Position numbers and translations under genes: made by a program. Positions 26,312 to 36,501 of a DNA stretch of 54,392 nt are shown here, piece by piece. How positions within the stretch are numbered: the stretch's first letter is position 1; every line of letters starts with the position of its first letter. The DNA is from an uncultured Lachnospiraceae bacterium. GTDB taxonomy: Bacteria > Bacillota > Clostridia > Lachnospirales > Lachnospiraceae. The notes beneath the pieces are model-generated. The model was not told the origin of the DNA and searched no databases. It saw only the letters and a program-made list of their open reading frames with translations. The stretch lies in contig CAMOIJ010000013.1 in NCBI GenBank assembly GCA_946615865.1, positions 1-54,392 on the forward strand, written 5' to 3'.

Positions 26312-27709
26312 ATGGCGGAGAAGATCACAGTTTACCAGTGCCCGGCCTGTACGGGGCCGCTGAAATTTGACGGGAATATCGGGAAACTGAAATGTGAATA
26401 CTGCGGCAGCACTTACACTGCACAGGAAATCGAAGCACTGTATGCAGATAAGAATAAGAGCGCAGCGGCGGCAGATGCTGAGGCACATAAGAAGGCGGCA
26501 ACGGCCGAAGCGGCTGCAGCTGCTGCTTCTGCGGCAGCGGGCGGAGCTTCCGGTGCTTCTGCTGCAGGCGGAGCTTCCGGCTGGGGGAGCGACGCGGCCC
26601 ACATGCGCGCTTACAACTGCACGACCTGCGGCGCGGAGCTGATCTGCGACGAGACGACCGCGGCGACGAGCTGCCCCTACTGCGGAAATCCCTCGGTCAT
26701 CCCCGGAAAGTTTGCAGGCGTGGACCGCCCTGACTATGTGATCCCCTTCAAAGTAGACAAGAAGAAGGCGGTCAGCTCTTTCAAAGAATACTACAAAGGA
26801 AGACTTCTTCTTCCCAAATCCTTCGAGTCCGACAACCACATCGAGGAGATCAAGGGCGTCTATGTGCCTTTCTGGATGTTCTCCGGTGAAGTGGAAGGCC
26901 GCGCGCAGTATGAGGCCATCAAAGAGGACCGGCGCCGCGCGGGCAACGAAGAGATCGTCAGGCAGGAGCACTACGACGTATACAGAGAAGGCGCGATGAG
27001 TTTCAGCAAGATTCCTGTCGACGCCTCCACGAAGATGCCCGACGACCTGATGGACTCCATCGAGCCCTTCAATTACAAGGAAATGCGCCCTTTCGGCATG
27101 GAATACATGCCCGGCTATCTGGCCAACAAGTACGACGTAACAAAGGAAGAGAGCCGCAAGAGGGCGGATGACAGGGCAGTCGGCTCTTTCCGCGCCGCGC
27201 TCCGCGATTCTGTCAAGAACTACGACAGCGTCAACGTCCGCCAGCAGAGTGAGAAGATCAGGCCTGAAAAGGCGGAATACGGAATGCTCCCTGTATGGCT
27301 CCTGAGTTCCAACTGGCAGGGCAAAACATACCTCTTCGCCATGAACGGCCAAAGCGGCAAGATGATCGGCGACCTGCCGGTATCGAAACCTAAGCTTGCG
27401 GCCTGGGTGACCGGAATCTTTGCGGTTGTCTTTGCCCTCTTATATTTTCTGATCCTTAAACAGGAGGGCGACAGTCTTCTGATCAGCGGCGCGATCGCTT
27501 TCATTGTGGCGGCCATCACCGGCGCAGTCATGAACAGCAGCATGAAACCGGTTGCCAAAAGCCATTCGGCCGGCGCTTACGTTTCAGACGGTGGGTCCCT
27601 GCGCCTTTCGCGACACGACGACCGCTTTGTGCGCACCACCGAGACAAGAAGGCAGGTGCAGAGTTCCGGCGGTTCAGGCTCTGGCGGGCCCGGTGGGCCG
27701 AGAAGATAA
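26312..27709 (+). CDS. YdjG-like membrane protein with two zinc ribbons
   Basis: A 465-residue protein. The N-terminal TFIIB-type zinc ribbon uses Cys10/13 and Cys28/31 (YQCPACTGPL...LKCEYCGS). A low-complexity Ala/Gly/Ser linker (about 50-95) follows, then a second ribbon with Cys103/106 and Cys121/124. A central domain (about 135-350) contains GVYVPFWMFSGEVEGRA, typical of YdjG-like proteins. Two membrane helices span about 362-382 and 389-408, and the Ser/Gly/Arg-rich tail ends GGPGGPRR. The ATG at 26312 is chosen for GGAGG 8-9 bp upstream; the frame is open further upstream. Bacillus YdjG anchors the SPFH protein YdjI, encoded just upstream here. Function beyond that is unknown. Confidence 0.83.
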   Translation: MAEKITVYQCPACTGPLKFDGNIGKLKCEYCGSTYTAQEIEALYADKNKSAAAADAEAHKKAATAEAAAAAASAAAGGASGASAAGGASGWGSDAAHMRAYNCTTCGAELICDETTAATSCPYCGNPSVIPGKFAGVDRPDYVIPFKVDKKKAVSSFKEYYKGRLLLPKSFESDNHIEEIKGVYVPFWMFSGEVEGRAQYEAIKEDRRRAGNEEIVRQEHYDVYREGAMSFSKIPVDASTKMPDDLMDSIEPFNYKEMRPFGMEYMPGYLANKYDVTKEESRKRADDRAVGSFRAALRDSVKNYDSVNVRQQSEKIRPEKAEYGMLPVWLLSSNWQGKTYLFAMNGQSGKMIGDLPVSKPKLAAWVTGIFAVVFALLYFLILKQEGDSLLISGAIAFIVAAITGAVMNSSMKPVAKSHSAGAYVSDGGSLRLSRHDDRFVRTTETRRQVQSSGGSGSGGPGGPRR

Positions 27710-27723
27710 TTTAATTTGCAATG

Positions 27724-27765
27724 GCTGTGGCATGAACTGTGTGTTGTGTCACAGCTTTTTTATTG
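27724..27765 (+). terminator. Terminator after the YdjG-like gene
   Basis: A 9-bp stem with one G-T pair (GCTGTGGCA at 27724-27732 with TGTCACAGC at 27747-27755) is followed by TTTTTTATTG. It is a good intrinsic terminator just before the 71-bp array. Confidence 0.8.
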
Positions 27766-27775
27766 TTTTTAGCCT

Positions 27776-28108
27776 GGCGCCGATCCGGCGCCGTTCTGAA
27801 TGCTAAAACGGCGTCAAAACGTCTGTGAAGTAAGAAATGTGTGCCTGGCGCCGATCCGGCGCCGTTCTGAATGCTAAAACGTCGCCGAAACGTCGGTGAA
27901 GTAAGAAATATGTGGTCGGCGCCGATCCGGCGCCGTTCTGAAAGCTAAAACGTCGCCGAAACGTCGGTGAAGTAAGAAATATGTGGTCGGCGCCGATCCG
28001 GCGCCGTTCTGAATGCTAAAACGGCGTCAAAACGTCTGTGAAGTAAGAAATGTGTGCCTGGCGCCGATCCGGCGCCGTTCTGATGACTAAAACGTCGCCG
28101 AAATGTCT
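27776..28108. repeat. 71-bp tandem array of palindrome-bearing units, five copies
   Basis: Units start at 27776, 27847, 27918, 27989 and 28060, an exact 71-bp period; the fifth is cut short at about 28108. Each opens with GGCGCCGATCCGGCGCC, a perfect 7-bp hairpin (GGCGCCG / CGGCGCC) with a 3-nt loop, followed by TTCTGAATGCTAAAACG and a second imperfect inverted repeat, then GTGAAGTAAGAAAT. Two sequence types occur: ACGGCGTCAAAACGTCTGTG in units 1 and 4, and ACGTCGCCGAAACGTCGGTG in units 2 and 3. There is no variable spacer, so this is not CRISPR. No gene lies in it. Confidence 0.92.
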
Positions 28109-28406
28109 GCAGTCGACCAGCACTCAATCGGCGAATCAACCGAAGCTATCCGAAGCTATCCGGGAACCCAAAGGGACCAAAAACCACAAACAAATCAAGA
28201 ACATTCGTTCTAAAAATCATCTGTTCTTTATAAAAATCATGTGATATACTTCATTAATAGCCTCATCAGACTCATCGAAATGAAAAAGAGTGAGCAGCAT
28301 GAGGCATGAAACAAGTAGTAGTGTAGCCTGACTAGCACAAAACAGGCCGCCGGCCAGAGAAATGCTACTGAAAACCAGTGAAATCCAGTGAAAGGTACCT
28401 ATTTCC
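28109..28406 (+). promoter_or_regulatory. uvrB leader with a candidate extended -10 promoter
   Basis: About 300 bp between the 71-bp array and uvrB without a gene. CCGAAGCTATCCGAAGCTATCC is nearby as a short direct repeat. TGATATACT at 28242-28250 fits an extended -10 element (TGn-TATACT) with a poor -35, leaving a leader of about 150 nt. No LexA-type box was recognised with confidence. Confidence 0.4.
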
Positions 28407-30401
28407 ATGGATCATTTTGTATTGCATTCTGAATATCAGCCTACGGGCGACCAGCCTCAGGCTATTGAGGACCTGGTGAAGGGGTTTAAGGAAGGAAATC
28501 AGTTCCAGACCCTGCTGGGCGTGACCGGATCCGGCAAGACATTTACGATGGCCAATGTGATCCAGGCCCTGAACAGGCCGACATTGATCATTTCGCATAA
28601 CAAGACGCTTGCCGGACAGCTCTACGGTGAAATGAAGGAATTCTTTCCTGAAAACGCCGTGGAGTATTTTGTCTCTTATTATGATTACTATCAGCCGGAG
28701 GCATATATACCTTCCAGCGATACTTATATTGCCAAGGATTCCATGATCAACGATGAGATCGACAAGCTGAGGCTGTCGGCGACTGCATCGCTGGCGGAGA
28801 GGCGGGATGTAGTGGTTGTTGCCAGTGTGTCCTGTATTTACGGACTGGGAAGCCCGGATGAATTCAAGGGGATGTCGATTTCACTAAGGCCCGGGATGGA
28901 GAAGGACCGGGACGAGGTGATCAGGGATCTGATCGCGATCCAGTATACGAGAAATGACCTGTCCCTGGAGCGCTGCAATTTCAGGGTCAGGGGAGATACG
29001 GTGGAGATCTATCCGGCTCAGGGCGGCGAGTACCTGATCCGGGTCGAGTGGTTCGGCGATGAGATCGACAGAATCTGCGAGGTAGAGCAGCTGACCGGAA
29101 GGGTGCACGCGAGCCTGAACCATGTGATGATCTGGCCTGCTTCCCACTATGTGGTGCCTCAGGAGAAGATCAACAGGGCCTGTGAGAATATTGAGGCCGA
29201 GATGCGGGAGCAGGTGAAGTACTTTAAGTCTCAGGACAAGCTCATTGAGGCGCAGAGGATCTCTGAGAGGACAAACTTTGACGTCGAGATGATGAGAGAG
29301 ACGGGATTCTGCAGCGGGATCGAGAACTATTCGAGGCATCTGAATTTTGGCAAGCCGGGGGAGCCGCCGCTTACGCTGATGGATTTCTTCCCGGAGGATC
29401 TGCTGATCATCGTGGACGAGTCCCACATGACGATCCCCCAGATCGGAGCGATGTACCACGGAGACAGATCCAGGAAGGAGACGCTGGTGGAGTACGGATT
29501 CCGCCTGCCGTCGGCGCTGGACAACAGACCGCTCAATTTTGAGGAGTTCGAGAGTCACATAGACCAGATGATGTTCGTGAGCGCGACGCCGGGCCCTTAT
29601 GAGGAGGCGCACGAGCTGATGCGGACCGAGCAGATCATCAGGCCGACAGGACTGCTTGATCCCAAGATCGACGTGAGGCCTGTGCACGGGCAGATCGACG
29701 ACCTGATCGGGGAGATCAGGAAGACTGTGAAGGACGGGAACAAGGTGCTCGTCACTACTTTGACCAAGAAGATGGCAGAGGATCTGACGGACTATCTGGC
29801 GGGCGCGGGCATCCGCGTCAAGTATCTGCACTCGGATATCGATACGCTGGAGCGCTCCCAGATCATCAGGGACATGAGGCTGGACGTTTTCGACGTGCTG
29901 GTGGGCATCAACCTGCTCAGAGAGGGCCTGGATATCCCGGAGATCGCGCTGGTGGCGATACTGGATGCGGATAAGGAAGGGTTCCTGAGGTCCGAGACTT
30001 CGCTGGTGCAGACTATCGGGCGCGCGGCGAGAAACGCGGACGGACATGTGGTCATGTACGCCGACAACATGACGGATTCCATGCGCAAGGCGATCGACGA
30101 GACCGAGCGCCGCAGGAAAGTGCAGATGAAGTACAACGAGGAGCACGGAATCACTCCGCAGACGATCCGCAAGGCGGTGCGCGACCTGATCTCGATCTCC
30201 AGGGAGATCACGAAGGAGCAGGCGCGCTTCGAGAAGGATCCGGAGTCCATGAATCTGGGCGAGCTGCGCAAACTGATCGCGGAAGTCGAGAAGAAGATGC
30301 GCAGGGCGGCGGCGGACCTCAATTTCGAGGCGGCGGCAGAGCTGCGTGACCAGATGCTGGAGCTCAAGAAGCATGAGCTGGAACTGACCGGAGGCAAGTG
30401 A
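28407..30401 (+). CDS. uvrB: UvrABC excinuclease subunit B
   Basis: UvrB is the damage-verifying helicase-like subunit of nucleotide excision repair. The 664-residue protein has Walker A GVTGSGKT at about 38-45, the family beta-hairpin region [12 protein letters not shown] at about 91-102, the DESH-type Walker B ([10 protein letters not shown]) near 340, helicase motif VI with QTIGRAARN, and a C-terminal UVR domain that contacts UvrC. There is no strong binding site before the ATG (GTGAAAGGTACCTATTTCC). uvrA follows 104 bp downstream. Oddly, the last 27 bp including the stop codon are nearly repeated just after the gene (30418-30444). Confidence 0.97.
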   Translation: MDHFVLHSEYQPTGDQPQAIEDLVKGFKEGNQFQTLLGVTGSGKTFTMANVIQALNRPTLIISHNKTLAGQLYGEMKEFFPENAVEYFVSYYDYYQPEAYIPSSDTYIAKDSMINDEIDKLRLSATASLAERRDVVVVASVSCIYGLGSPDEFKGMSISLRPGMEKDRDEVIRDLIAIQYTRNDLSLERCNFRVRGDTVEIYPAQGGEYLIRVEWFGDEIDRICEVEQLTGRVHASLNHVMIWPASHYVVPQEKINRACENIEAEMREQVKYFKSQDKLIEAQRISERTNFDVEMMRETGFCSGIENYSRHLNFGKPGEPPLTLMDFFPEDLLIIVDESHMTIPQIGAMYHGDRSRKETLVEYGFRLPSALDNRPLNFEEFESHIDQMMFVSATPGPYEEAHELMRTEQIIRPTGLLDPKIDVRPVHGQIDDLIGEIRKTVKDGNKVLVTTLTKKMAEDLTDYLAGAGIRVKYLHSDIDTLERSQIIRDMRLDVFDVLVGINLLREGLDIPEIALVAILDADKEGFLRSETSLVQTIGRAARNADGHVVMYADNMTDSMRKAIDETERRRKVQMKYNEEHGITPQTIRKAVRDLISISREITKEQARFEKDPESMNLGELRKLIAEVEKKMRRAAADLNFEAAAELRDQMLELKKHELELTGGK

Positions 30402-30455
30402 CAGACTTGTCAAAAATGAGCTGGAGCTGACCGGCGGCAAGTGACTTTTGCCAAA
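30375..30455 (+). repeat. Imperfect 43-bp duplication of the uvrB 3' end
   Basis: GAGCTGGAACTGACCGG (30375) recurs as GAGCTGGAGCTGACCGG at 30418, with the following GGCAAGTGA also repeated, so the offset is 43 bp. The second copy lies after the functional stop codon and has two differences in its first 27 bases. It looks like a local duplication that left a remnant in the uvrB-uvrA spacer. Confidence 0.8.
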
Positions 30456-30505
30456 ATATTGATCAATTAACAGTGATTTATCATAGAAACGGATAAGAAA
30501 CGCAT

Positions 30506-33457
30506 ATGGCTGTGAAGATGAAAAAACCGGATTACTGGCCCGCCCTCGAAGAGGGGGAGAGACTGGCCGGGATCCAGAGAGAGCGCGATGCCAGGAGAAG
30601 GAGCATCATCAATAAGGAAGACTGCATCCGTATCAGGGGCGCCAATGAGCACAATCTCAAGAACCTGACGCTGGAGATCCCCCGCAACGAGCTGGTCGTA
30701 CTGACAGGACTTTCGGGATCGGGCAAGTCTTCTCTGGCTTTTGACACGATCTACGCCGAGGGGCAGAGAAGATATATGGAATCCCTGTCTTCCTATGCGA
30801 GACAGTTCCTGGGACAGATGGAGAAGCCGGACGTGGAGAAGATCGAGGGATTATCCCCCGCGATCTCTATTGACCAGAAGTCCACTAACAGAAACCCCAG
30901 GTCAACAGTCGGCACTGTGACGGAGATCTATGATTACTTCCGTCTTCTGTACGCCAGGATCGGCATTCCCCACTGCCCGAACTGCGGCAGGGAGATCGCA
31001 AGACAGACTGTGGACCAGATGGTAGACCGCATCATGGAACTGCCTGAGCGCACAAGGATTCAGATCCTGGCGCCTGTGGTCCGCGGCAGAAAAGGTGAGC
31101 ACCAGAAGGTCATCGACCGGGCCAGAAAGGCCGGCTATGTGCGCCTGCGCATCGACGGGAATCTCTACGATGTGTCCGAGGACATCAAGCTGGAGAAGAA
31201 TATCAAGCACAATATCGAGGTGATCGTTGACCGCCTTGTGGTCAAGGAAGGCATCGAGAGGAGACTGACGGATTCCGTGGAGAACGCGCTGCAGCTGGCG
31301 GACGGCCTTCTGCAGGTGGACGTCGTGGACGGAGAACTGATGCAGTTTTCCCAGAGTTTCGCCTGCCCGGACTGCGGCATCAGCGTGCAGGAGATCGAGC
31401 CCAGGAGCTTCTCCTTCAATAATCCTTTCGGAGCCTGCCCGGTCTGCGCGGGTCTGGGCTACAGGATGGAGTTTGCGCCGGAACTGATCATCCCCGATGA
31501 GACGAGATCCATCAATGAGGGAGCGATCGCGGTGCTCGGATGGCAGTCCTGTATGAACAAAGGGAGCTTTGCCAACGCGATCCTTGTGGCTCTGTCGGAG
31601 AAATTCGGCTTCAGCCTGGATACGCCGTATAAGGACCTTAAGCCCGAAGTGAAGAAGATGCTGATGTACGGCACTGACCAGAGCGTCGACGTCTACTACG
31701 AGGGGCAGAGAGGAAAGGGCGTCTATCCTGTTACTTTCGATGGACTGATCAGGAACACGGAGCAGCGATACCGCGAGACGGGCTCCGACACTATGAAGGC
31801 GGAATATGAATCCTTCATGCGCATTACGCCCTGCGGGACCTGCGGCGGAAAGCGCCTTCGCAAGGAATCCCTTGCCGTCACGGTCGGAGGCATCGATATT
31901 TATGACCTCACCTGCATGTCCATCAGGACGCTGCAGGATTTCCTGAATAATCTGGAACTGACGTCCACCCAGCAGAAGATCGGATATCAGGTCCTCAAGG
32001 AGATCAAGTCCAGAGTGGGCTTTCTGATCGACGTGGGACTGGACTACCTGACGCTGGCGAGGGCGACGGCGACACTGTCAGGCGGAGAAGCCCAGAGAAT
32101 CAGGCTCGCGACCCAGATCGGATCGGGGCTGGTTGGAGTGTGCTATATTTTGGACGAGCCGAGTATCGGCCTGCACCAGAGAGACAACGACAAGCTCCTG
32201 AGGACCCTCAAAAACCTGAGAGATCTGTGGAACACGGTCATCGTGGTGGAACACGACGAGGACACCATGCTGGCGGCTGACTATATCGTGGATATCGGAC
32301 CGGGCGCGGGCTCCCACGGGGGCAAAGTAGTGGCGCAGGGCACCGCGGAGGAGATCATGGCGGTTCCGGAGTCCATCACAGGTCAGTACCTGAGCGGAAA
32401 GAAGGCTATTCCGGTACCGGATGACCGCAGAAAGCCTACGGGCTGGATCAAGGTGCGCGGCGCGCGCGTCAACAACCTCAAGGATATCGACGTGGAGATC
32501 CCGCTGGGGATCATGACGGTTGTCACCGGCGTATCGGGCTCGGGCAAGAGCTCGCTGGTCAACGAGATCCTTTACAAGCATCTGGCCAAATCTCTTAATC
32601 GCGCCAGGACTATCGCGGGTGACCACGACGGGATCGACGGGCTCGAGAACCTGGACAAGGTCATCGCCATCGACCAGTCGCCGATCGGAAGGACTCCAAG
32701 GTCCAATCCGGCGACTTATACAGGCGTCTTTGACATGATCCGCGCGCTGTTCGCGGGCACTCCCGACGCCAAGGCCAAGGGTTACAGCAAGGGCAGATTC
32801 TCCTTCAACGTCAAGGGAGGCAGATGCGAGGCCTGCGGAGGAGACGGCATTATCAAGATCGAGATGCACTTCCTGCCGGATGTCTACGTGCCCTGCGAGG
32901 TCTGCCATGGCAAGCGCTACAACCGCGAGACGCTGGAAGTGCGCTACAAAGGCAAGAATATTTACGACGTATTGGATATGACTGTTGAAGAGGCCGTCAC
33001 TTTCTTCGAGAATGTGCCCTCCATAAGGCGCAAGATCCAGACGCTCTACGATGTGGGACTCGGCTACGTGAAGCTGGGACAGCCTTCCACAGAGCTGTCG
33101 GGAGGCGAGGCGCAGAGGATCAAGCTCGCGACTGAATTGTCGAGGAAGAGCACCGGAAAGACGATCTATATTTTGGACGAGCCGACGACGGGACTTCATT
33201 TCGAGGACGTCGCCAAGCTCAATGTGATCCTCCATCAACTGGTGGAGGGCGGCAACACGGTAGTCGTCATCGAGCACAACCTGGACGTGATCAAGACGGC
33301 GGACTATATCATCGACATGGGGCCCGAGGGCGGAGACGGAGGCGGCACGGTGGTCGCTACGGGAACTCCGGAGGAAGTAGCGAAGGTGCACTCCTCCTAC
33401 ACGGGATACTATGTGAACAAGATGCTGGAGAGAGATAAGGCGCGCAGAGACGGGTAA
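30506..33457 (+). CDS. uvrA: UvrABC excinuclease subunit A
   Basis: UvrA is the damage-sensing ABC ATPase dimer of nucleotide excision repair. The 983-residue protein has two ABC modules: Walker [10 protein letters not shown] at about 68-76 and GVSGSGKSS at about 675-683, and two ABC signatures (LSGGEAQRI). Zinc modules are visible as [16 protein letters not shown]...CPVCAGLGY and CEACGGDG...CEVCHGKR. It is some 40 residues longer than typical because of an N-terminal segment before [16 protein letters not shown], where the family usually begins; either the true start is internal or this is a genuine extension. The site upstream of 30506 is weak. recD2 follows closely. Confidence 0.97.
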   Translation: MAVKMKKPDYWPALEEGERLAGIQRERDARRRSIINKEDCIRIRGANEHNLKNLTLEIPRNELVVLTGLSGSGKSSLAFDTIYAEGQRRYMESLSSYARQFLGQMEKPDVEKIEGLSPAISIDQKSTNRNPRSTVGTVTEIYDYFRLLYARIGIPHCPNCGREIARQTVDQMVDRIMELPERTRIQILAPVVRGRKGEHQKVIDRARKAGYVRLRIDGNLYDVSEDIKLEKNIKHNIEVIVDRLVVKEGIERRLTDSVENALQLADGLLQVDVVDGELMQFSQSFACPDCGISVQEIEPRSFSFNNPFGACPVCAGLGYRMEFAPELIIPDETRSINEGAIAVLGWQSCMNKGSFANAILVALSEKFGFSLDTPYKDLKPEVKKMLMYGTDQSVDVYYEGQRGKGVYPVTFDGLIRNTEQRYRETGSDTMKAEYESFMRITPCGTCGGKRLRKESLAVTVGGIDIYDLTCMSIRTLQDFLNNLELTSTQQKIGYQVLKEIKSRVGFLIDVGLDYLTLARATATLSGGEAQRIRLATQIGSGLVGVCYILDEPSIGLHQRDNDKLLRTLKNLRDLWNTVIVVEHDEDTMLAADYIVDIGPGAGSHGGKVVAQGTAEEIMAVPESITGQYLSGKKAIPVPDDRRKPTGWIKVRGARVNNLKDIDVEIPLGIMTVVTGVSGSGKSSLVNEILYKHLAKSLNRARTIAGDHDGIDGLENLDKVIAIDQSPIGRTPRSNPATYTGVFDMIRALFAGTPDAKAKGYSKGRFSFNVKGGRCEACGGDGIIKIEMHFLPDVYVPCEVCHGKRYNRETLEVRYKGKNIYDVLDMTVEEAVTFFENVPSIRRKIQTLYDVGLGYVKLGQPSTELSGGEAQRIKLATELSRKSTGKTIYILDEPTTGLHFEDVAKLNVILHQLVEGGNTVVVIEHNLDVIKTADYIIDMGPEGGDGGGTVVATGTPEEVAKVHSSYTGYYVNKMLERDKARRDG

Positions 33458-33521
33458 GGACCCGGGTCAGGCGCCTGTGAGACCGGCTGCGATAAGAATG
33501 GATGAGGAAACTAAGGGCGGA

Positions 33522-35837
33522 ATGGAAGAATTTAAGGGATATGTAGAGCACATCATCTACAGAAATGAAGAGAATACATATACCGTGTTCGAGGTGCAGT
33601 GCGAGGACGGACTCGTGACGTGCACCGGATTTCCGCCCGCCATCAGCGAGGGCGAGAGCTGCATCGTGTCGGGAGAGAAGGTGCAGCACGCTGTATACGG
33701 CGAACAGTTCAAGGTGGACACTTATCGCGTGATCCCGCCGGAGAACTCTCAAGCGATGCTGCGGTATCTCGCCTCGGGAGCTGTAAAGGGCATCGGCCAG
33801 GCCCTGGCGGCAAGGATCGTGAAGAAATTAGGCGATGACACCCTGCGCGTAATGGACGAGGAGCCGGAGCGCCTCGCGGAGATCAAGGGGATCAGCGAGC
33901 GCAAGGCGAGAGAGATAGCCGCTTACATGGCGGAGAAGAGGGAACTCAGGGACGCAATGCTGTTCCTGCAGCAGTACGGCGTGACCAACCGGGTGGCTCT
34001 CAAGATCTGGAAGACCTACGGCGCGAGGATGTACGATGTGCTGAGGCAGAATCCCTATCAGCTGGCGGAGGATATCTACGGCATCGGCTTCGCGACGGCG
34101 GACGAGATCGCGGCGAGAGTCGGGATCAGCACTCAGTCCGAGTTCCGGATCCGCAGCGGCATCCTTTACACTCTGTCCATGACTCTGTCCGAGGGCAGCA
34201 GCTACCTGCCCAGGGAGATCCTTATCAGCAGGGCGGCGGATCTGCTCAAGGTACCAGATGAGCTGATCGGCTTGCAGCTTGATAATCTCGTCGTGGAGCG
34301 CCAGGTCAGAATTTGCAAAAAGCGCGGTGAAGTCCAGGTCTATTCCAACGCCGCCTGGCGTGAAGAACAGCAGATCGCCAGGATGCTGGCGGATCTGGAG
34401 GCGGAGCCCGTCCGCCACGGGGCGAGAGATCCGGAGAAAGTCCTGGAAGAGCTGGAAAAAGAAGAGAACCTGGAACTTGATCAGCTGCAGCGAGAGGCTG
34501 TTCTCATGGCGGCGGAGCACGCCATACTGATCATCTCGGGCGGACCGGGAACCGGAAAGACCACTACGATCAACACGATCATCCGCTATTTCAGGAAGGA
34601 GAACCTGGAGGTCCTTCTGGCCGCGCCCACCGGACGCGCCGCGAAGAGGATGACAGAAGCGACGGGGAGCGAAGCTATGACGATCCACCGCCTTCTGGGC
34701 GTCCGCGCAGTGGTCGAAGAGGGAGATGACGCCTTCGCGCCGGATCCGGGATTTGCCGGACGCAGAAGTGGAAGTTATTCCTATTTTGAAAAAGGCAGTG
34801 ACAATCCGCTTGAAGCGGATGCCATCATCATCGACGAGATGTCTATGGTGGACATGCACCTGTTCTGTTCGCTCCTCAAAGCGGTCATGCCGGGCACCAG
34901 ACTGATCCTTGTGGGAGATGTGAACCAGCTTCCGAGTGTAGGTCCGGGAAAGGTCCTGCAGGACCTGATCTCCTCCGGGGTGTTCAGAACGGTCATGCTG
35001 CGCAAGATCTTCCGGCAGGCAATGGAGAGCGACATTGTGACCAACGCCCACAGGATCCTCAGGGGCGAAATGCCGGAAATGAGCAACAAGAGCCGCGATT
35101 TCTTCTTCCTTGAGAGGGACAGCGCGCCGGTCATCTACAAGCACACAGTAGAGCTTATGAGGGACAAGCTGCCGGGGTATCTCCACTGCGATATGGGCGA
35201 GATCCAGGTGCTGACTCCCATGCGGAAAGGCCCCTTAGGAGTCATCAGGCTCAACGAGGTGCTGCAGAGCGTCCTCAATCCGCCCGCGAAGAACAAGAGA
35301 GAAGTGCAGAGGCAGGACGTGATCTTCCGCGAGGGGGACAAGGTCATGCAGACCCGAAACAATTACCAGATCGAGTGGGAGATCAGGGGCAATTACGGCC
35401 TTAAGATCGACAGCGGGACAGGCGTCTTCAACGGAGACGCGGGCATTATTCAAAGTATAGATAACGACGCTGAGATCGTGACGGTATGTTTTGACGAGGA
35501 GAAACTGGTGGAGTATCCGTTCTCCGAGCTGGATGACCTCGAGCCGGCTTACGCGGTCACTGTGCACAAATCCCAGGGATCGGAGTATCCGGCCGTGATC
35601 CTGCCGCTTTTGAGCGGTCCTTCGGGACTGTTCAGCAGAAATCTTCTGTATACGGCGGTGACCAGGGCACGGGACTGCGTTATGATCCTGGGGAGCAGGC
35701 AGACGGTGGCGTCCATGACGGCCAATGTCAGGGAGAACAGACGATATACGGGACTAAAGGAGAGGATACATGAGATATTTGGAGTCACCGACGCCGGTGA
35801 TGGATCTCTGGTTTCCCAGGAGATGCCCGGTCTGTGA
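33522..35837 (+). CDS. recD2: RecD2-type 5'-3' DNA helicase
   Basis: A superfamily 1B helicase of the RecD2 (RecD without RecBC) type, involved in DNA repair and replication-fork maintenance. From the chosen start it is about 771 residues. An N-terminal OB-like region (MEEFKGYVEHIIYRNEENTY) is followed by helix-hairpin-helix segments (about 80-200), Walker A GGPGTGKTTT near 340, Walker B IIIDEMSMVD, and a C-terminal 2A domain with YAVTVHKSQGSEYP and YTAVTRAR. The ATG at 33522 is chosen because MEEFKGYVEHI matches the usual family start, with AAGGGCGG before it; GTG at 33477 or ATG at 33498 would add 15 or 8 residues. The comFC gene overlaps its last 68 bp. Confidence 0.93.
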   Translation: MEEFKGYVEHIIYRNEENTYTVFEVQCEDGLVTCTGFPPAISEGESCIVSGEKVQHAVYGEQFKVDTYRVIPPENSQAMLRYLASGAVKGIGQALAARIVKKLGDDTLRVMDEEPERLAEIKGISERKAREIAAYMAEKRELRDAMLFLQQYGVTNRVALKIWKTYGARMYDVLRQNPYQLAEDIYGIGFATADEIAARVGISTQSEFRIRSGILYTLSMTLSEGSSYLPREILISRAADLLKVPDELIGLQLDNLVVERQVRICKKRGEVQVYSNAAWREEQQIARMLADLEAEPVRHGARDPEKVLEELEKEENLELDQLQREAVLMAAEHAILIISGGPGTGKTTTINTIIRYFRKENLEVLLAAPTGRAAKRMTEATGSEAMTIHRLLGVRAVVEEGDDAFAPDPGFAGRRSGSYSYFEKGSDNPLEADAIIIDEMSMVDMHLFCSLLKAVMPGTRLILVGDVNQLPSVGPGKVLQDLISSGVFRTVMLRKIFRQAMESDIVTNAHRILRGEMPEMSNKSRDFFFLERDSAPVIYKHTVELMRDKLPGYLHCDMGEIQVLTPMRKGPLGVIRLNEVLQSVLNPPAKNKREVQRQDVIFREGDKVMQTRNNYQIEWEIRGNYGLKIDSGTGVFNGDAGIIQSIDNDAEIVTVCFDEEKLVEYPFSELDDLEPAYAVTVHKSQGSEYPAVILPLLSGPSGLFSRNLLYTAVTRARDCVMILGSRQTVASMTANVRENRRYTGLKERIHEIFGVTDAGDGSLVSQEMPGL

Positions 35838-36501
35838 CAGGCCCGTAAAGCCATACGGGGCGCTGATCTGCAGGGACTGCGCGGAAGTTCCAAGGGCAGT
35901 GGGCCCAAGCGCGTGCTGCAAGTGCGGAAAGCCCGTGGAGCCGGAAGAGGAATACTGCTCTGACTGCAGACAGCACAGACATATGTATTACAGAGGGGCG
36001 GCGTCCTTCAGATACAGGAGCATATCAGGCTCTCTGTACCGGTTCAAATACGAGGGACGAAGGGAATACGCCGACTATTACGCGCGGGAGATGGCGCGCA
36101 CACTGGACGGCTTTACGGCGGAACTGGCCGGCGGACACGCCCCGCAGATTCTGGTGCCGGTCCCCTGTTCGGCGCAGAGAATGAGAAAAAGAGGGTATAA
36201 CCAGGCGGCACTCCTGGCCCGGAAACTGGCGGAAAATTCGGGGATCCCGGTCGCGGAAGACGCTCTTACAAGGGAAAAAGACACGCAGGCGATGCGCAAT
36301 ATGAGCTCTTCGGAGCGGCAGAAAAATTTGAAAAAGGCTTTCCATGCATATGGAAATAGTGTAAGATTAAAGTCGATTATGCTCATAGATGATATCTACA
36401 CTACCGGCGCAACGATCGACGCATGTGCCGGAGCCCTGTTGGAAGCAGGGGCAAAAGAAGTCAGTTTTCTGACGCTCGCGATCGGAGAGAACAGTTTATG
36501 A
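35770..36501 (+). CDS. comFC: ComFC-family phosphoribosyltransferase-like protein
   Basis: ComFC/GntX family: an N-terminal zinc-binding part followed by a phosphoribosyltransferase fold. It is needed for DNA transformation in competent species. The 243-residue protein has cysteines CPVC (19/22) and CRDC (34/37), and a second set (CCKCGKP, CSDC at about 49-66). The PRTase signature is IMLIDDIYTTGATIDA at about 203-218, and VPVPCSAQRMRKRGYNQA is the other family motif. CTAAAGGAGAGGATAC, lying inside recD2, is a strong binding site, so recD2 and comFC are coupled with a 68-bp overlap. The next gene overlaps its stop by 4 bp (ATGA). Confidence 0.92.
   Translation: MRYLESPTPVMDLWFPRRCPVCDRPVKPYGALICRDCAEVPRAVGPSACCKCGKPVEPEEEYCSDCRQHRHMYYRGAASFRYRSISGSLYRFKYEGRREYADYYAREMARTLDGFTAELAGGHAPQILVPVPCSAQRMRKRGYNQAALLARKLAENSGIPVAEDALTREKDTQAMRNMSSSERQKNLKKAFHAYGNSVRLKSIMLIDDIYTTGATIDACAGALLEAGAKEVSFLTLAIGENSL

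Noticed and set aside
27776..28108. Possible CRISPR array (regular 71-bp repeats)
   Set aside because: The units are contiguous with no variable spacers and no cas genes are nearby; it is a simple tandem array.
28884..30440. Long open frame antisense to uvrB (and similar ones opposite ftsH, uvrA, tilS, leuA)
   Set aside because: These mirror the codon pattern of GC-rich genes; no family signature and no start signals.
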